A DNA stretch of 64,000 nucleotides, from positions 55,143,869 to 55,207,868 of the forward strand of contig CM070721.1 of assembly GCA_036346275.1 (NCBI GenBank), written 5' to 3'. The notes under the pieces are model-generated. The model saw only the letters and a program-made list of their open reading frames with translations, was not told the origin of the DNA and did not search any database. This DNA is from Otatea glauca (Eukaryota; Streptophyta; Magnoliopsida; Poales; Poaceae). Position numbers and translations under genes: made by a program. Shown piece by piece: positions 1 to 11,720 of this stretch (positions are counted from its first letter, which is position 1; every line of letters begins with the position of its first letter).

Positions 1-153
1 TTCTCCCTTTCCGAGCCAAAGTCTCTTAGCTTCTTATATAGCTAATTTCGTTACTCGCACATTCAAAGTTACATGGGCTTCAATTTCACTTTTGGCCCAA
101 TAACGAGTATGACCACAATTGCTAGAACTCACTCCCGACACTAGGTCGTTACA
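1..153 (-). mobile_element. Edge of an LTR, running off the window
   Basis: Read on the minus strand, the sequence starts TGTAACGACCTAGTGTCGGG at 153 and carries a TATA-like GCTATATAAG near position 35. A TGTAAC start is common for grass gypsy LTRs. The other end is outside the window, so neither its length nor a target duplication can be checked. The stretch 154-286 between this and the solo LTR holds no recognisable gene and would be the old downstream flank of NTAN1. Confidence 0.35.
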
Positions 154-2709
154 TCATGCGACAGCTAAAGAAGATAAGCGTAAAGCAATGGAGAAGTCAG
201 ACGCTACATGGGATCGCTGAACCAGGTGCTGGTGTGAAGAAATCCCTTGTGGCCATAATCTTTCGATGTTCCAAACATAGGAGAGATTTGGTGTCGGGAC
301 CGGATTTTCAAATCCGAACTCTTTGTGTATAACTCGTGCTAGTCCAGGAAAAGCTAGCACACACAGTGGAAACAGTGATGACAACACATCCATATCACGA
401 AGCATATAATATTAATTAAGCAAAAGAGTATTAGCTTTATGGCCAATTATTACAAATAAGCAGCATCATGGCTTGAGTTCAATAAGAAACAACGGAAACG
501 AAATAACAATAGCAGGATAAGCCTATCCATTTGCCCAACAGGCAATCGACTGTGGTTCGCATCCTAGCATTCCAGATCGTCTTCGTCGTAACCACAAGCG
601 TAGAAATCGTAGTCACCTCTAGCTTTTGCACACTCTTCTGTGAAAAGTTGGGGATGTTGCAAGGGTGATCACAAAATATACTCCGCAAGTCTTGGAAACA
701 TAATGCATCATAACTATATGCAAGGCTAAACAATTGGAGGCATAATATGGCTCTTTTAACATAAAGCAATGTTTAACTGTAAATACCAATAGTAATTTCA
801 CAAAGCATCGTTTGACCAAAATGATAATAGCATAGTAATTGAATTTGATTGACAACTAAGCAGGTTCTAGCTACCTGACTGGCTCCATCTGCCAAATCAT
901 AACCCGAGAGTTCCATCTGCTCACGGATTCCCAAACCATCATTTTCCTTTAAAACAAAACCATGAAATCTATAATGTGCAAGCGTACCTCGCCTGCCCTT
1001 GACCGTGGGCACGCCTACTTAAGTAGTTTTAACTCTGCAGAGTGTGTACACTTTACCCACAAGACATGATCGACTCTTGTTGCCATGCAATTAACACACT
1101 TCCTTTGATGTGTCGGCAGAGAGATCATGACAAGGCCTTTACAATGTACAACCCCACTATTAACATCGCCCGCTAAGGTTTCACCATTGTTAGGTTCTAA
1201 CCGCCATCTGAGAAGCCCTCTTGTGCCTGCCATCATCTGGCACTCACCAACTGGCGAAGCTAATAATGAGACGCACAAATTATTTAGCCGGGTCGTACCC
1301 ATATAGACTTGTAGTTGTACGGTAGTGCTTTGTCCATGATAACACATGCTTCGGTCCTTAATTGACTAGAGCAGAACATTCACATACCAAGGTCTCGTAC
1401 TTTCTGCACCCACCAAACATCCATCCGCCCTGGTCTAAACCATATTTTTCACTTTATTTCATTTAAATAACAACGACAACACCAATTGTCGCGACTTCAC
1501 AAATAAGAATCAACAATGTTTGAAATGATTCCCATAATGACATAATACCGACTAAGCAATTCTACCGTCCCATGCTAATCTACTGGTTATCACCAAATAA
1601 AATATCTAGTATCACCTAGGGTTTCAAAGGTTTGTCACGATTAATGTCAATGAGGGTATAACAAAGCTAGCATTTAACTAAACCCTAAAACTATATTTAA
1701 AGTACATTGCATAAAAGTAAGCATGCATAATTTAAAACAACATAAGCTTTTTATAAAATTTGGGATCAATATGTTCATGGAAGACTTGCCTTCGCTGCCT
1801 CCTGCTAGTTCTACCTCTGACTGTTGATTCGCTTGAGCTTCGACTACATCGTCTACACGCGAAACGAGAGCAAATAAATAAAACAATTTCAAACAAAATT
1901 CAAAAATTGAAAAGAATGGTACTGGAAGATAGATCATGAATTTAGATGAATTTAGAAATTTGAATCATTAGAATCGAAGCTCGAACGAAGGAGAACGGGC
2001 TCCTGGAAGATTCCCAGATCAGAAATTTAGAAAAATCAGAGAGGCTGACACGTGGCGCTCTGCGATTGGCTGGAATTTTGGATTTTCTGGAAAATCAGAA
2101 AAAGAAAAACAAAAGCCGACTGACACGTGGGGCCCACATGTCAACGCCTGGGTTCATGGTGAACCGAGTGAACCGAAGCGGCTCAAGGTGACGCCTGACG
2201 GTCGGTGACGTGGCGCGCGTGCGTCGTTAGGCGCGACGTGGCGGTAACACGGCGGCCGACGCGCCGCCACGCGACGCGAGTGATGCGACGCGACACGGAG
2301 GCGAGGCGGCGCCGACCGGCGGAAGGCGAGGAGTCGTGGCGCCGAGGTGGCGCCACGCTGGCGAGACAAGGCGCCGACGAGGCGCCACGGTACGGCGACG
2401 CGAGGCGGCGGAACGACGGCGCGACATGCCGGAGGCGGTGAAGACGGCGATGCACGCGACGGCAACGGAGGCTCACCAGCGAGGGAGAGGGACGGCGGCG
2501 AAGAGCTCGGGACGGCGGCGCAAAAGGTGAACTCGGGGCGGCGCACAGGCGGCGAATCTCGGAAAACGAGAAAGGGGAGCGGGCGCGGCGCTTTAAATAG
2601 GCGCGAACGCCGAGAGTTCGGCATGGATACGACGCGAACAACCACGAGAATCGCGGCGGCGGTTGCGAAGATGGAGTCCGGCACGGAGATGGCGGGATGA
2701 AGACATCGG

Positions 2710-4564
2710 TGATAGCATCTAGGCACCCCTCAATTCTATTACTGTATTATTATGGTTTTGGTATTGATGACTAAGTTTGTAATACTCAAAGCTTTGAAGA
2801 AAATAAGTTGGAATCTATAATGGAACAAGTTGGGCTAACAAGATTAAGGTATTCAGTTTATAGTTTATGACTTGGGAGATGATTCGAGTCAAATAGCCTA
2901 GGTCTGTTTTCTTTTTGGTTGTCCAAAAGAGGGACTTTGCACAAGCAAATAGGTTGTTAGGCAAAGGCAAAACTAGATCTCTCGAAGCAAAAGACACTTA
3001 GACTTTATCCTTGTGAAATCATATCTCTTAGTACAACGGACCAAACTTTATCTATCCTTTTCTTCAGTCCGTTGCGGACCTTGAAACTATTCTACATCAA
3101 AACTCCCTTTTAATATCTGATCATGAGATATTCGTTTTCATATCCACATATCCTTTGATTAAAACCTTCTTTGAAAATCATCCGATAGCCAAAGGTTTGC
3201 CCATGTATGACGGACCAAAAATATTTAATCCGGTATACATGCAAAAAATCACTTTTCCGTGACGGACCAAAGTATCTTCGGTTTCCCATCTGTAGACCAA
3301 ATATTTGGTCCGGCACCATTTCAGTTTATAAGTTTTGGCCGGACTGAATCTTTGATGTTCTTTTGAATCGAAACCTAAAATGAATTTTCTCTATCTTCAA
3401 AAGAATTTTACTCAGGAAACGAACCAAGCTTTCGTGTTATAAATATATCAGTCCATTGCTAAAATAAAAAGCTTGGATAAATTTTTTTTATCTTTATTGA
3501 AAAGGTCCTTGGCACCAATCTTCTGGAAAGTCCATGTATGACGGACCAAAAATTTGGTCCGACGTACATGTGTCTCTGTGCCAGACCAATCTTCTGAAAA
3601 GTCCATGTATGACGGACCAAAAAATTTGGTCCGACGTACATAGGTCTCTATACCATACCTTTCTTTTATAGTCCATGTGTAACGGACCAAACAATTTGGT
3701 ATGTCGCTCATATATGTCTCTCAGTTGTATGCCAGACCAACCTCTATGAACAACCCATGTACTACGGACCAAAATTTTTGGTCCGTCGTGAACTCTCAAA
3801 TTTGGTCCGTCATACACATATCCAATATCGCTAGGCACTGATACTTAGTCCGTTATACGTGTATATTTCTGTTGTTTCTGACATCTGACACGTCCAACGG
3901 CTACTGTAGCAGGTGTAACGGCAACTTTCACTCCAAATGGCTATATAAGCATTTCCTAAGTCATCTTCCGAAAGATAGATGAACTCCTTACACTTTGGTA
4001 TTGAAAAATAGCTCTCATTCTCAAAAAGGAATCTGTGCTTCATCTTCACACAAAAATTCTCATACATCTCTAAGTGTGTTAGCTCCAAGTCAGTGTCTAG
4101 TTGTGTGAATTGCAAAGTGAACCAAGAGACAGAACTTGTGCAAAGTTTATTACTCTTAGATCTTAGTGATCCTAGATAGCTTAGAGGAAGTGAACAGTGT
4201 GACCTGTCCAAAGGTGTTTATGGAAGGCAACTGTATTTGTGAGAGGTTTTGGAACTCACCTCACTCGAGTAGTGAAAGAGTTACCTGAGTGATCGCCAGA
4301 GCTACTGCGACTAGCTCTGGAGAAGCAGAACTTCGAAAGAAGTGCTTCAACGTGGATTAGGAGTGTGCTCTTAACCACGGGATAAATCTTTGTCTCACCT
4401 GTGTCATTTCGTTTATTGCTTTCGCTATTATCTTTAGTTGTATTTGAATTCTGTATTATCCTTGCAGTAATTTGCTCTTTGATAAATCCAGTTAGTTGTT
4501 TAAAATAGTTAGAACTTGTTGAAATTGCCTATTCACCCCCCCTCTAGGCCAACTCGATCCTTCA
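2710..4564 (+). repeat. 5' LTR of the copia element
   Basis: It begins TGATAGCATCTAGGC and ends GATCCTTCA. A TATA box (TATATAAG) lies at 3942-3949. Upstream of it, in the promoter part, sits a series of near-palindromes built on GGACCAAA and TTTGGTCC (for example 3543-3560, 3614-3632 and 3766-3784). Minus-strand open frames across it are artefacts of these repeats. Confidence 0.92.
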
Positions 4565-4566
4565 AG

Positions 4567-4578
4567 TGGTATCAGAGC
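4567..4578 (+). other. Primer binding site (initiator tRNA-Met)
   Basis: TGGTATCAGAGC starts two bases after the 5' LTR. It is the standard plant copia primer binding site, complementary to the 3' end of initiator methionine tRNA. Confidence 0.93.
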
Positions 4579-4613
4579 TGGTTTACCTTGTTTAGCTTAA
4601 CTAGCTTTGGTAA

Positions 4614-6711
4614 ATGGCTGAGGGAAATGGTTCTGCAACCGTTAGTATTGGTAGAGTACCTGTTTTTGATGGCACAAACTATGTTTTTTGGAAAATTAGG
4701 ATGAGATGCTATTTAGAAGCTGTCGGGTATGATGTGTGGAGGGTTACAGAGAAGCCTATGCCTCCTCGTGTCATACCTGAAGGGCAATCTGCATATGGAG
4801 AACCCACTCGTGAAATTCAAAATATGCAAGATGATGCTCAAGCTAGAAATGTCATATTTTCCTGTCTTAGCTTAGAAGTTTTTGATAGAGTAAGTAATCT
4901 TACATCAGCTTATGACATATGGACAACATTACAAGAAATTCATGAAGGTACCTCTGATGTAAAAGAAAAAAATACTATGTTGTTCGGGAAAATTTTGATC
5001 AATTCAAAATGCTTTCTCAAGAAAATGAAAATGACATGTTCTCTAGGCTAAATCCTATTGTCAATGAACTAAAGGGCCTAGGAACTAAAATTTCAGATGT
5101 TGAAGTATGCACGAAGATGATTAGAGTGCTTCCACGGACATATCACACTTGATCACATATCTGCTAACAAGGTGATCTTAAAAGACTCACTCCAACTGAA
5201 TTACTGGGCAAAATATCTGCTCATGAGCTCACATTGGCTGATGAAAATGCTCCAAGAAAGAAATCCATCGCATTAAAAGCCAAGGAGGTTATTCAAGACT
5301 CATCTGATGAAGATGATGATGAGTCAAGTGAAGATGATGATGAAGATGTGAAGAAATTAGCTCTACTCATGAGAAGAGCCAACAAACTTATGAGAAGAGT
5401 CAATTTCAAAGACAGAGAAAGGTTAAATGCTTACTCAAAGAAAAATCCTTTTTCTAATGTTGTATGCTTTGAATGCAATGAAAAGGGCACATAGTCGCTT
5501 CTGTCCCAACAAAATCAAGAAGAAGAGCAAGTACAAAAATAAGGATGATGAGGATGAGGAAAAGACTCATGAAAAACCAAAGAAGAAGTTTTTCAAGAAG
5601 AGCTACTCCAAGAGACTTATGAAGAAAGGAAAAGGAGAAACTCACATAGGAGAATGGGTCACTGATGTTGAAAGTGAAAGTGAAAACTCATCCTCAGATG
5701 AAGAAAGTTCAAAGTCAAAGGGGCTAGCTGGACTCGCTCTAGATGAGTCAACTCCACCGCCACCCTCATTTCCTCTGTGCCTTATGGCAAGATCAGATGA
5801 GGAAAAGGTTAGTGACTCTCCTTCTTATGATGAGCTAGTGGAACTAGTTGAAGAACTAAATAATGCCTTGCATGATAAAACAAATTCAACTAGAACTCTT
5901 AAGAAGACTATCTCTAGCTTGCTTAATGATCAAAGGTTGCTAATGAGACAAGTATGAAAAACTTATGCATGAACATGAAAAGTCCAGACAAATTCATAAT
6001 GATCTAGTTACAAGTCATGCTTTGCTTGCTAAAAATTATGAAGACTTGCAAATTAACTACTGTGAGCTAGAAATTGAAAATGAAATGCTGGCTAATAAAT
6101 CCAGTCATGTCTTTTTAAGTGATACATCTATCTCATGTGACTCTTCAAAAGAAGAAATATTGAATCTTGGTTCTTCTGATGCTTGCAAAGGAAATTGCAA
6201 ATATGCTTCCTGTGTCAAAGAGCTTGAAACAGAGAATAAAGAACTAAAAGCTAAGATAGCAACATTTGATAAAGGCTTAGAAAAATGCTTTTTGTGAAGT
6301 ACTACTCTTGACAAAATTCTTGTTGGACAGAGACCAAATTTGGGCAAAAAGAGCTTGGGGTTTAAACTCAACAGTTTGCTAAATAAAAATGGATCAAGTC
6401 ATGCTAAACAAATTTTTGTCAAGAAAAGCACTCAATGTTATTATTGTCATGAATCAAATCATGAATCTAAAAATTGCTATCTTGCAAATGCTTCTCATGC
6501 CAAAAGGGATTGCATGGTAGATACCCATTACATGTTATTTAAAGATTTCAGGCAAAGCAAATGTGAAATATGTGGGTCCTCAAATCTAAATAAGAAGCTT
6601 AAAGTCGTCTGGGTACCTAAGGCCATGTTGATAAATCCTTTCAAACCTAAGATGATCAGAATTAACATCAAAGGACCCAAAAGTATTTGGGTACCTAAAG
6701 TGAAGAAATGA
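4614..6711 (+). pseudogene. Copia gag (broken)
   Basis: The ATG at 4614 follows the primer binding site and opens a frame containing FDGTNYVFWKIRMRCYL, the start of the copia capsid (UBN2-type) domain. The frame is lost near 5000 and after the RVLPRTYHT segment near 5150, then resumes at 5234 with acidic and lysine-rich stretches. The first zinc knuckle, CFECNEKG near 5468, is broken by a one-base loss just after it. A long coiled-coil-like Glu/Lys/Leu region follows (5500-6290), then a second knuckle-like CYYCHESNHESKNC near 6436. The large gag with two knuckles is what suggests the SIRE-like lineage. It cannot make a full-length product as it stands. Confidence 0.82.
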
Positions 6712-6729
6712 ACTTGTAGGTAAATTATA

Positions 6730-9700
6730 AGAGTGAGGCGACATTGGGTCATTGATGTGGGTCGCACTCAACACATGACCTACCTCAAGAATGTTCACCT
6801 CAATTGAAGGAGAAAGTGATCCAAGTCACAAAATCACCTTTGGAGACAACAAAGAAAAGAAAGGTAAAAGGTCTTGGTAAGATTGCCATATCAAATGATC
6901 ACTCTATTGACAATGTTTTTCTCGTTGATTCCTTAAAATTCAATTTATTATCTGTTGCTCAATTGTGTGATCTTGGATTCCATTGTAACGCCGCTCGATG
7001 GGGTAATCAGATTTGATAAACATGAAAAGCTTATATTCAAATATTTGATTTCAAAATCTCTATTTAGTAGATTTCAAATCTAACTCCTCATGTATCTCAA
7101 CTCGCTCATTAGTTAAAGTCTCCCTTGGATAGCTTTGGCATAGGCGTCTTGGGCATGTAGGTATGTCTAATCTGAAGAAGCTTTTCAAAAATGAGCTAGT
7201 GGTGGGGTTGAAAGATGTCAAATTTGAAAAGAATAAGCTATGTAATGCTTGTCAAGCAGGCAAATAAGTAGCTAATTCTCACCCAATTAAAAGTATCATG
7301 TCCACCACTAGACCACTTGAGCTTTTGCATATGGATGTGTTTGGTCCCACCTCATATGCTAGCATTGGTGGTAACTCATAGTCTGGTAATTGTTGATGAT
7401 TTTTCCAGATTCACTTGGGTATTCTTTTTGCCAAATAAAAGTGAAGTTAGAAAAATCTTCAAAACTTTTGCTAAAAGGGCTTAAAATGAATTTGATTGTC
7501 CCATCAAGAAAATAAGAAGTGACAATGGATCTGAGTTTGTTAACACAAATATCATTGAATACTGTGATGAATTAGGAATTAAGCATGAACTCTCAGCTAC
7601 ATATACTCCTCAAAGAAAATGGTGTTGTTGAAAGGAAAAATCGAACCTTGATTGAAATGGCTAGATCTATGCTAGATGAATATGAAACCTCGATGCTTTT
7701 TAATGGGCTATCAATACCGCTTGTCATGTCAGAAATAGACTTTATCTTCATAGATTGCTTAAGAAAACTCCTTATAAACTATTGGTAGGAAGAAGACCCA
7801 ATGTATCATATTTTCGTGTGTTTGGTTGCAAAGTCTATATCTATAAAAAGAGAACTCATTTGGGAAAATTTCAAACTAGATGTGACACTGGCTTCATGCT
7901 AGGATATTCCTCTAAGTCCAAAGCATATAGGGTCTTTAATAATGCTACTGGACTGGTAGAAGAAACTTATGATGTAAAATTTGATGAATCTAATGGCTCA
8001 CAAGGTGAGCATGAGAATTTAGATGATGTAGGAGATGATGGCTTGACACAAGCAATGAAGAAGATGGAAGTAGGTGATATTCGACCAAAGGAAGACCAGG
8101 ATGAACTTCCCACTCAATCAATGGTGCCTCATGTTGGAACTCAAGATGAAGAAGAAGAAGAAAAAGAACAAGATTGTCCAGTTTTCATCAAAAGCCATCA
8201 TAACATTGCTAAGGATCATCCTCGATCAAATCATTGGTGAATTCAAGAAGGGTGTTCAAACTCGTTCTAGACAAGCTTCTTTTTGTGAACATTACTCTTT
8301 TGTCTCGTGTATTGAACCTAAAACAGTGGAAGAAGCACTAGAAGATGCTGATTGGATAATTGCTATGGAAGAGGAACTTAACAATTTTGAAAGAAACAAA
8401 GTATGGAGCTTAACAAATCGCCAAAGGATCACAATGTTATTGGTACAAAATGGGTGTTCAGAAATAAGCAAGATGAAAATGGAGTGGTGATAAGGAATAA
8501 AGCCAGACTTGTAGCTTAAGGATTTACTCAAATAGAAGGACTAGACTATGGAGAGACATGCCCCAGTGGCTCGTCTTGAAGCTATTCGGTTTCTTCTTGC
8601 CTTTGCTGCTCATTTTAATATTACTCTATTTCAAATTGATGTAAAAAGTGCATTTCTAAATGGATTCATTGATGAAACTGTCTATGTTGAACAACCACCT
8701 GTTTTTGAAGACCCAAACTTGCCAAATCATATGTATAAATTATCTAAGGCACTCTATGGTCTAAAACAAGCTCCCGGAGCTTGGTATGAGCGTTTTAGAG
8801 ATTTTCTATTCAATAAGAACTTCAAAACTAGAAAAATTGATCCAACATTGTTTCTAAAAGACATTCAATGGAACATTAATGATTTGTCAAATATATGTAG
8901 ATGATATTATCTTTGACTGTACTAATATTTCTCTTTGTAAAGAATTCGGTGACATGATGGCCAAAGAATTCGAGATGTCTATGATTGGGGAACTATCATT
9001 CTTTCTGGGATTTCAAATCAAGCAATTGAAGGAAGGAACTTTTATCTCACAAGAAAAATATACTAAGGATCTTCTCAAACGCTTCAAAATGGAAGAATGC
9101 AAGATTATAAAGACTCACATGGCTACTAATACACATCTTGACCAAGATGTGGGAAGTAAGTCTATTGATCAAAAGCTTTTTAGATCCATGATAGGCTCTT
9201 TACTATACTTGACAGCATTTAGGCCTAATATCATGTTTAGTGTGTGTATATGTGCTAGATTTCAAGCTGCTCCTAAAGAAATTCACTTAACTGCTGTAAA
9301 AAGAATATTTAGATATCTTAAGTTCACTTCAAGTATTGGTTTATGGTACCCCAAAGGTGCTCCCTTTGAGCTTCTAGGCTACTCAGATTCTGATTATACC
9401 GGATGCAAGATTGATCGTAAGAGCACCTCAGAGAGTTGTCATTTGCTTGGAAGGTCTTCAGTTTCTTGGTTTTCTAAAAGCAGATTCAAGAGCACTATCC
9501 ATCACGGAGCCGAATATGTGGTCAGCAGGAGTTGTAGTGCTCAAATCTTATTCATCAAACAAACCTTTTTAGATTTTGGTATAAAATTTGATAATGTGCC
9601 TCTACTATGCGATAATGAAAGTGCAGTGAAAATAGCAAACAATCCGGTCCAACATTCCAGAACTAAGCATATTGAAATTCGACATCACTTTATTCGTGAT

Positions 9701-9847
9701 CGTGTTGCTAAATGAAATGTTATGCTTAGTTATGTAAGAACTGAGGACCAATTGACTGATATTTTCACTAAGCCGCTTGATGAGGCCAAATTTTCAAAAT
9801 TAAGAAATGAACTAAATATCATTGCCTTTTCAAATGTTGTTCGATAA
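6730..9847 (+). pseudogene. Copia pol: protease, integrase, reverse transcriptase, RNase H (broken)
   Basis: Domains are in copia order. The protease motif near 6751 reads WVIDVGRTQHMT, so the catalytic D-S-G has become DVG. The pre-integrase segment holds LLSVAQLCDLGF (about 6945) and HRRLGHVGMSNL (about 7140). The integrase core has LIVDDFSRFTW and RSDNGSEF (7385-7545). Reverse transcriptase has QIDVKSAFLNG (about 8630), ALYGLKQAPGAWYERF (about 8750) and YVDD (about 8895). RNase H has DSDYTGCKIDRKSTS (about 9390) and CDNESAVKIA (about 9610). Several stops look like CAA turned to TAA, such as VA*GFTQ near 8515 and RA*NEF near 7480. Frameshifts also occur near 7380, 7610, 7750 and 8880. It ends with TAA at 9845-9847. 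Confidence 0.88.
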
Positions 9848-10042
9848 TGTCTAACTAAGGGGGAGCAAGTTTGTTCGCTATACTTATCCTGATGCTCATA
9901 TCCCTTGTTTTCTTACCCCAGCTTTGTGTGACTTTCTGTTAAAAATCTCTTCGGTTTCCGTAACTCCTTGTTTTTTCGCATCTTCTCTAACTTCAAGCCG
10001 CTTCGGATTATGATACATTTATTTCTTTCCTATCGCAATGGC

Positions 10043-10050
10043 TATAAAAG
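10043..10050 (+). promoter_or_regulatory. TATA box of a possible internal transcription unit in the copia element
   Basis: TATAAAAG, in the context GGCTATAAAAGGCG, lies 74 bp upstream of a small ATG-started ORF and well away from either LTR. A plant-style near-upstream poly(A) signal (AATAAA) follows at about 10388. Confidence 0.5.
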
Positions 10051-10123
10051 GCGAACCAGAGCTGTGGGGATGCAATCCTTCACTTAGCTCTTCTCCTTTC
10101 TGCTCCAAACTTAGTTCTTCATC

Positions 10124-10261
10124 ATGCCGAAAAGACCTTTCAAGGATGATCGGGACGATCCAGAGCTTGCAGAGCTCTGGAGGGAATTTGATCGCACTCT
10201 AGCAGAGATGGCCGAGAAAGGCGCATCATCGAGACAAGGTCGCCGTGGACGCCTTTCTTGA
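10124..10261 (+). CDS. Small ORF (45 residues) downstream of copia pol, function unknown
   Basis: The ATG at 10124 follows a TATA box and a CT-rich leader. The product is very charged: it starts MPKRPFKDDRDDPELAELW, continues with an amphipathic segment, and ends in an Arg/Gly-rich tail. The TGA at 10259 is followed in frame by another 23 Arg/Ser-rich codons up to a TAA near 10336, so the original protein may have had about 69 residues and one nonsense change. Local GC content is higher than in the AT-rich surroundings, which would fit captured or separately evolved DNA. I do not recognise the protein. It may be a decayed extra ORF of this copia lineage or a captured host fragment. Confidence 0.45.
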   Translation: MPKRPFKDDRDDPELAELWREFDRTLAEMAEKGASSRQGRRGRLS

Positions 10262-11720
10262 AGCTTTCCTACTCCTCGTACGGGGCGGAGAAGCGCTAAT
10301 AGAGGCTCTAGGCGCGCGCGCGAGGGTGAAGCCTAAGTTCTTGTCTTGTCCCTCTCTCCAAACTTGTTGACCGGGACATTATATATAAATAAAGATATGG
10401 TGTTCTAAAATGCTCTCTGTATCTTGTGTGTTTTCTTAATTGAATGTTTATTCATATCCGTACGTCGCAAAACGCAGCTTCGACTAGTCGCACAACACAT
10501 CGTGTTAGTAGCATTCGCTGTTCCTGTTCGACAGCTCTCTTTTTCGACTAAAACGATGTGGATAAATTCAAAGTGATAATGTCAAGTTAAAATAACTCTT
10601 TGAATAAGTTTTTTTTAATAATAATAGAAAATGTTGCTATAAGACTCACCTTTCTATGCTCATTCTTATCCAATCAAAAATTAAAGAAACCAAATTACCA
10701 TCTGACTTTTTTTGGCAGAGTGTCCATATTAAGTATTCGAGTTTTTCAGATGAGTTTAGTTTAAAGAAATACTTAAGCTCATTTGGATACAAACTCAAAC
10801 ATTCACTGAAATTCGTTTTTGTGTTATGTTGATTTTGGTTGTTAATCTTAGATATATCTCTTATTTTCAAAATCCTCAGAAATATAAATATGGTGCAGAC
10901 TGAGAACAACTTAAAGTAAAGTTACAGGTTCCTACTTGGATCGGACTAATCTCAAACAAAATATCAATGCCAGCCGAACTAGATTTTTTGATCCGTCGCT
11001 GATGGAAGTCCTTAGTCTTAACTCCATGCAAGGCTAAAACTCCTCCACAACGGACTAAAATTGTTTCAGGCTGAGTATAAATCAATTTGGTCCGGCCACA
11101 TTAGTAATCTGTTTAACTCTGTTTAAATCAAGTCTGCCTCATGATCAAATATTTCTAAAGCCGTTTCTTATCAAATGGATTATATCCAATCCCCTCTTCT
11201 TCTCTCAAAATTCCAAAATATGTTTAATATCTTACCTATTGCTTTAAGTCTTACCCATCGCTAACCTGACCCTGTTCGGAGGACTCTCTGTGCTTGTTCA
11301 AACCGATTCCAAAAGAGGGTCCCACTACCTTGCCAGAACTCCTGTTCCCATCCAACTACCCTGGTTAAAGGTGTCAGTAACCAAGGCCTATTTACTCCTG
11401 AAAATGCATTCAATGCAGTAACTCGTTCCATCAAATTATTCCTTTGTTATATCCTTCCTTGCAAACTTCTAAGCGGAAGTTTCTTTTCTTCTCTGCACCA
11501 AGCAAATCTCGATCGGGTCTTGGCAACGGTGATCTTCGACATTTTGCGCAAGAATCTCCTTCAAGCTCGAGAAGTTCTTTGAAACTTCTTTTTTCTCTTC
11601 AAGTCTCAAACTCTAGACCTAGTTCTTAGATTTAGTTCTTTTTTTTAGGTCTGCTCTTCTGCTTGAAAAGGGTCTGGTCGTGAGTCTGAACAATAAGTCA
11701 GTGATTAGTCAGAAATCAAA

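Noticed and set aside
2154..2726. Long Pro/Arg/Ala-rich open frames on both strands
   Set aside because: They come from the GC-rich leader of the gypsy LTR. Overlapping frames exist in several phases with no motif.
3110..3838. Minus-strand frames with repeated FGPSYMDF / VRHTWTF peptides, also at 14968-15570
   Set aside because: They are translations of the palindromic repeats in the copia LTR and occur identically in both LTRs.
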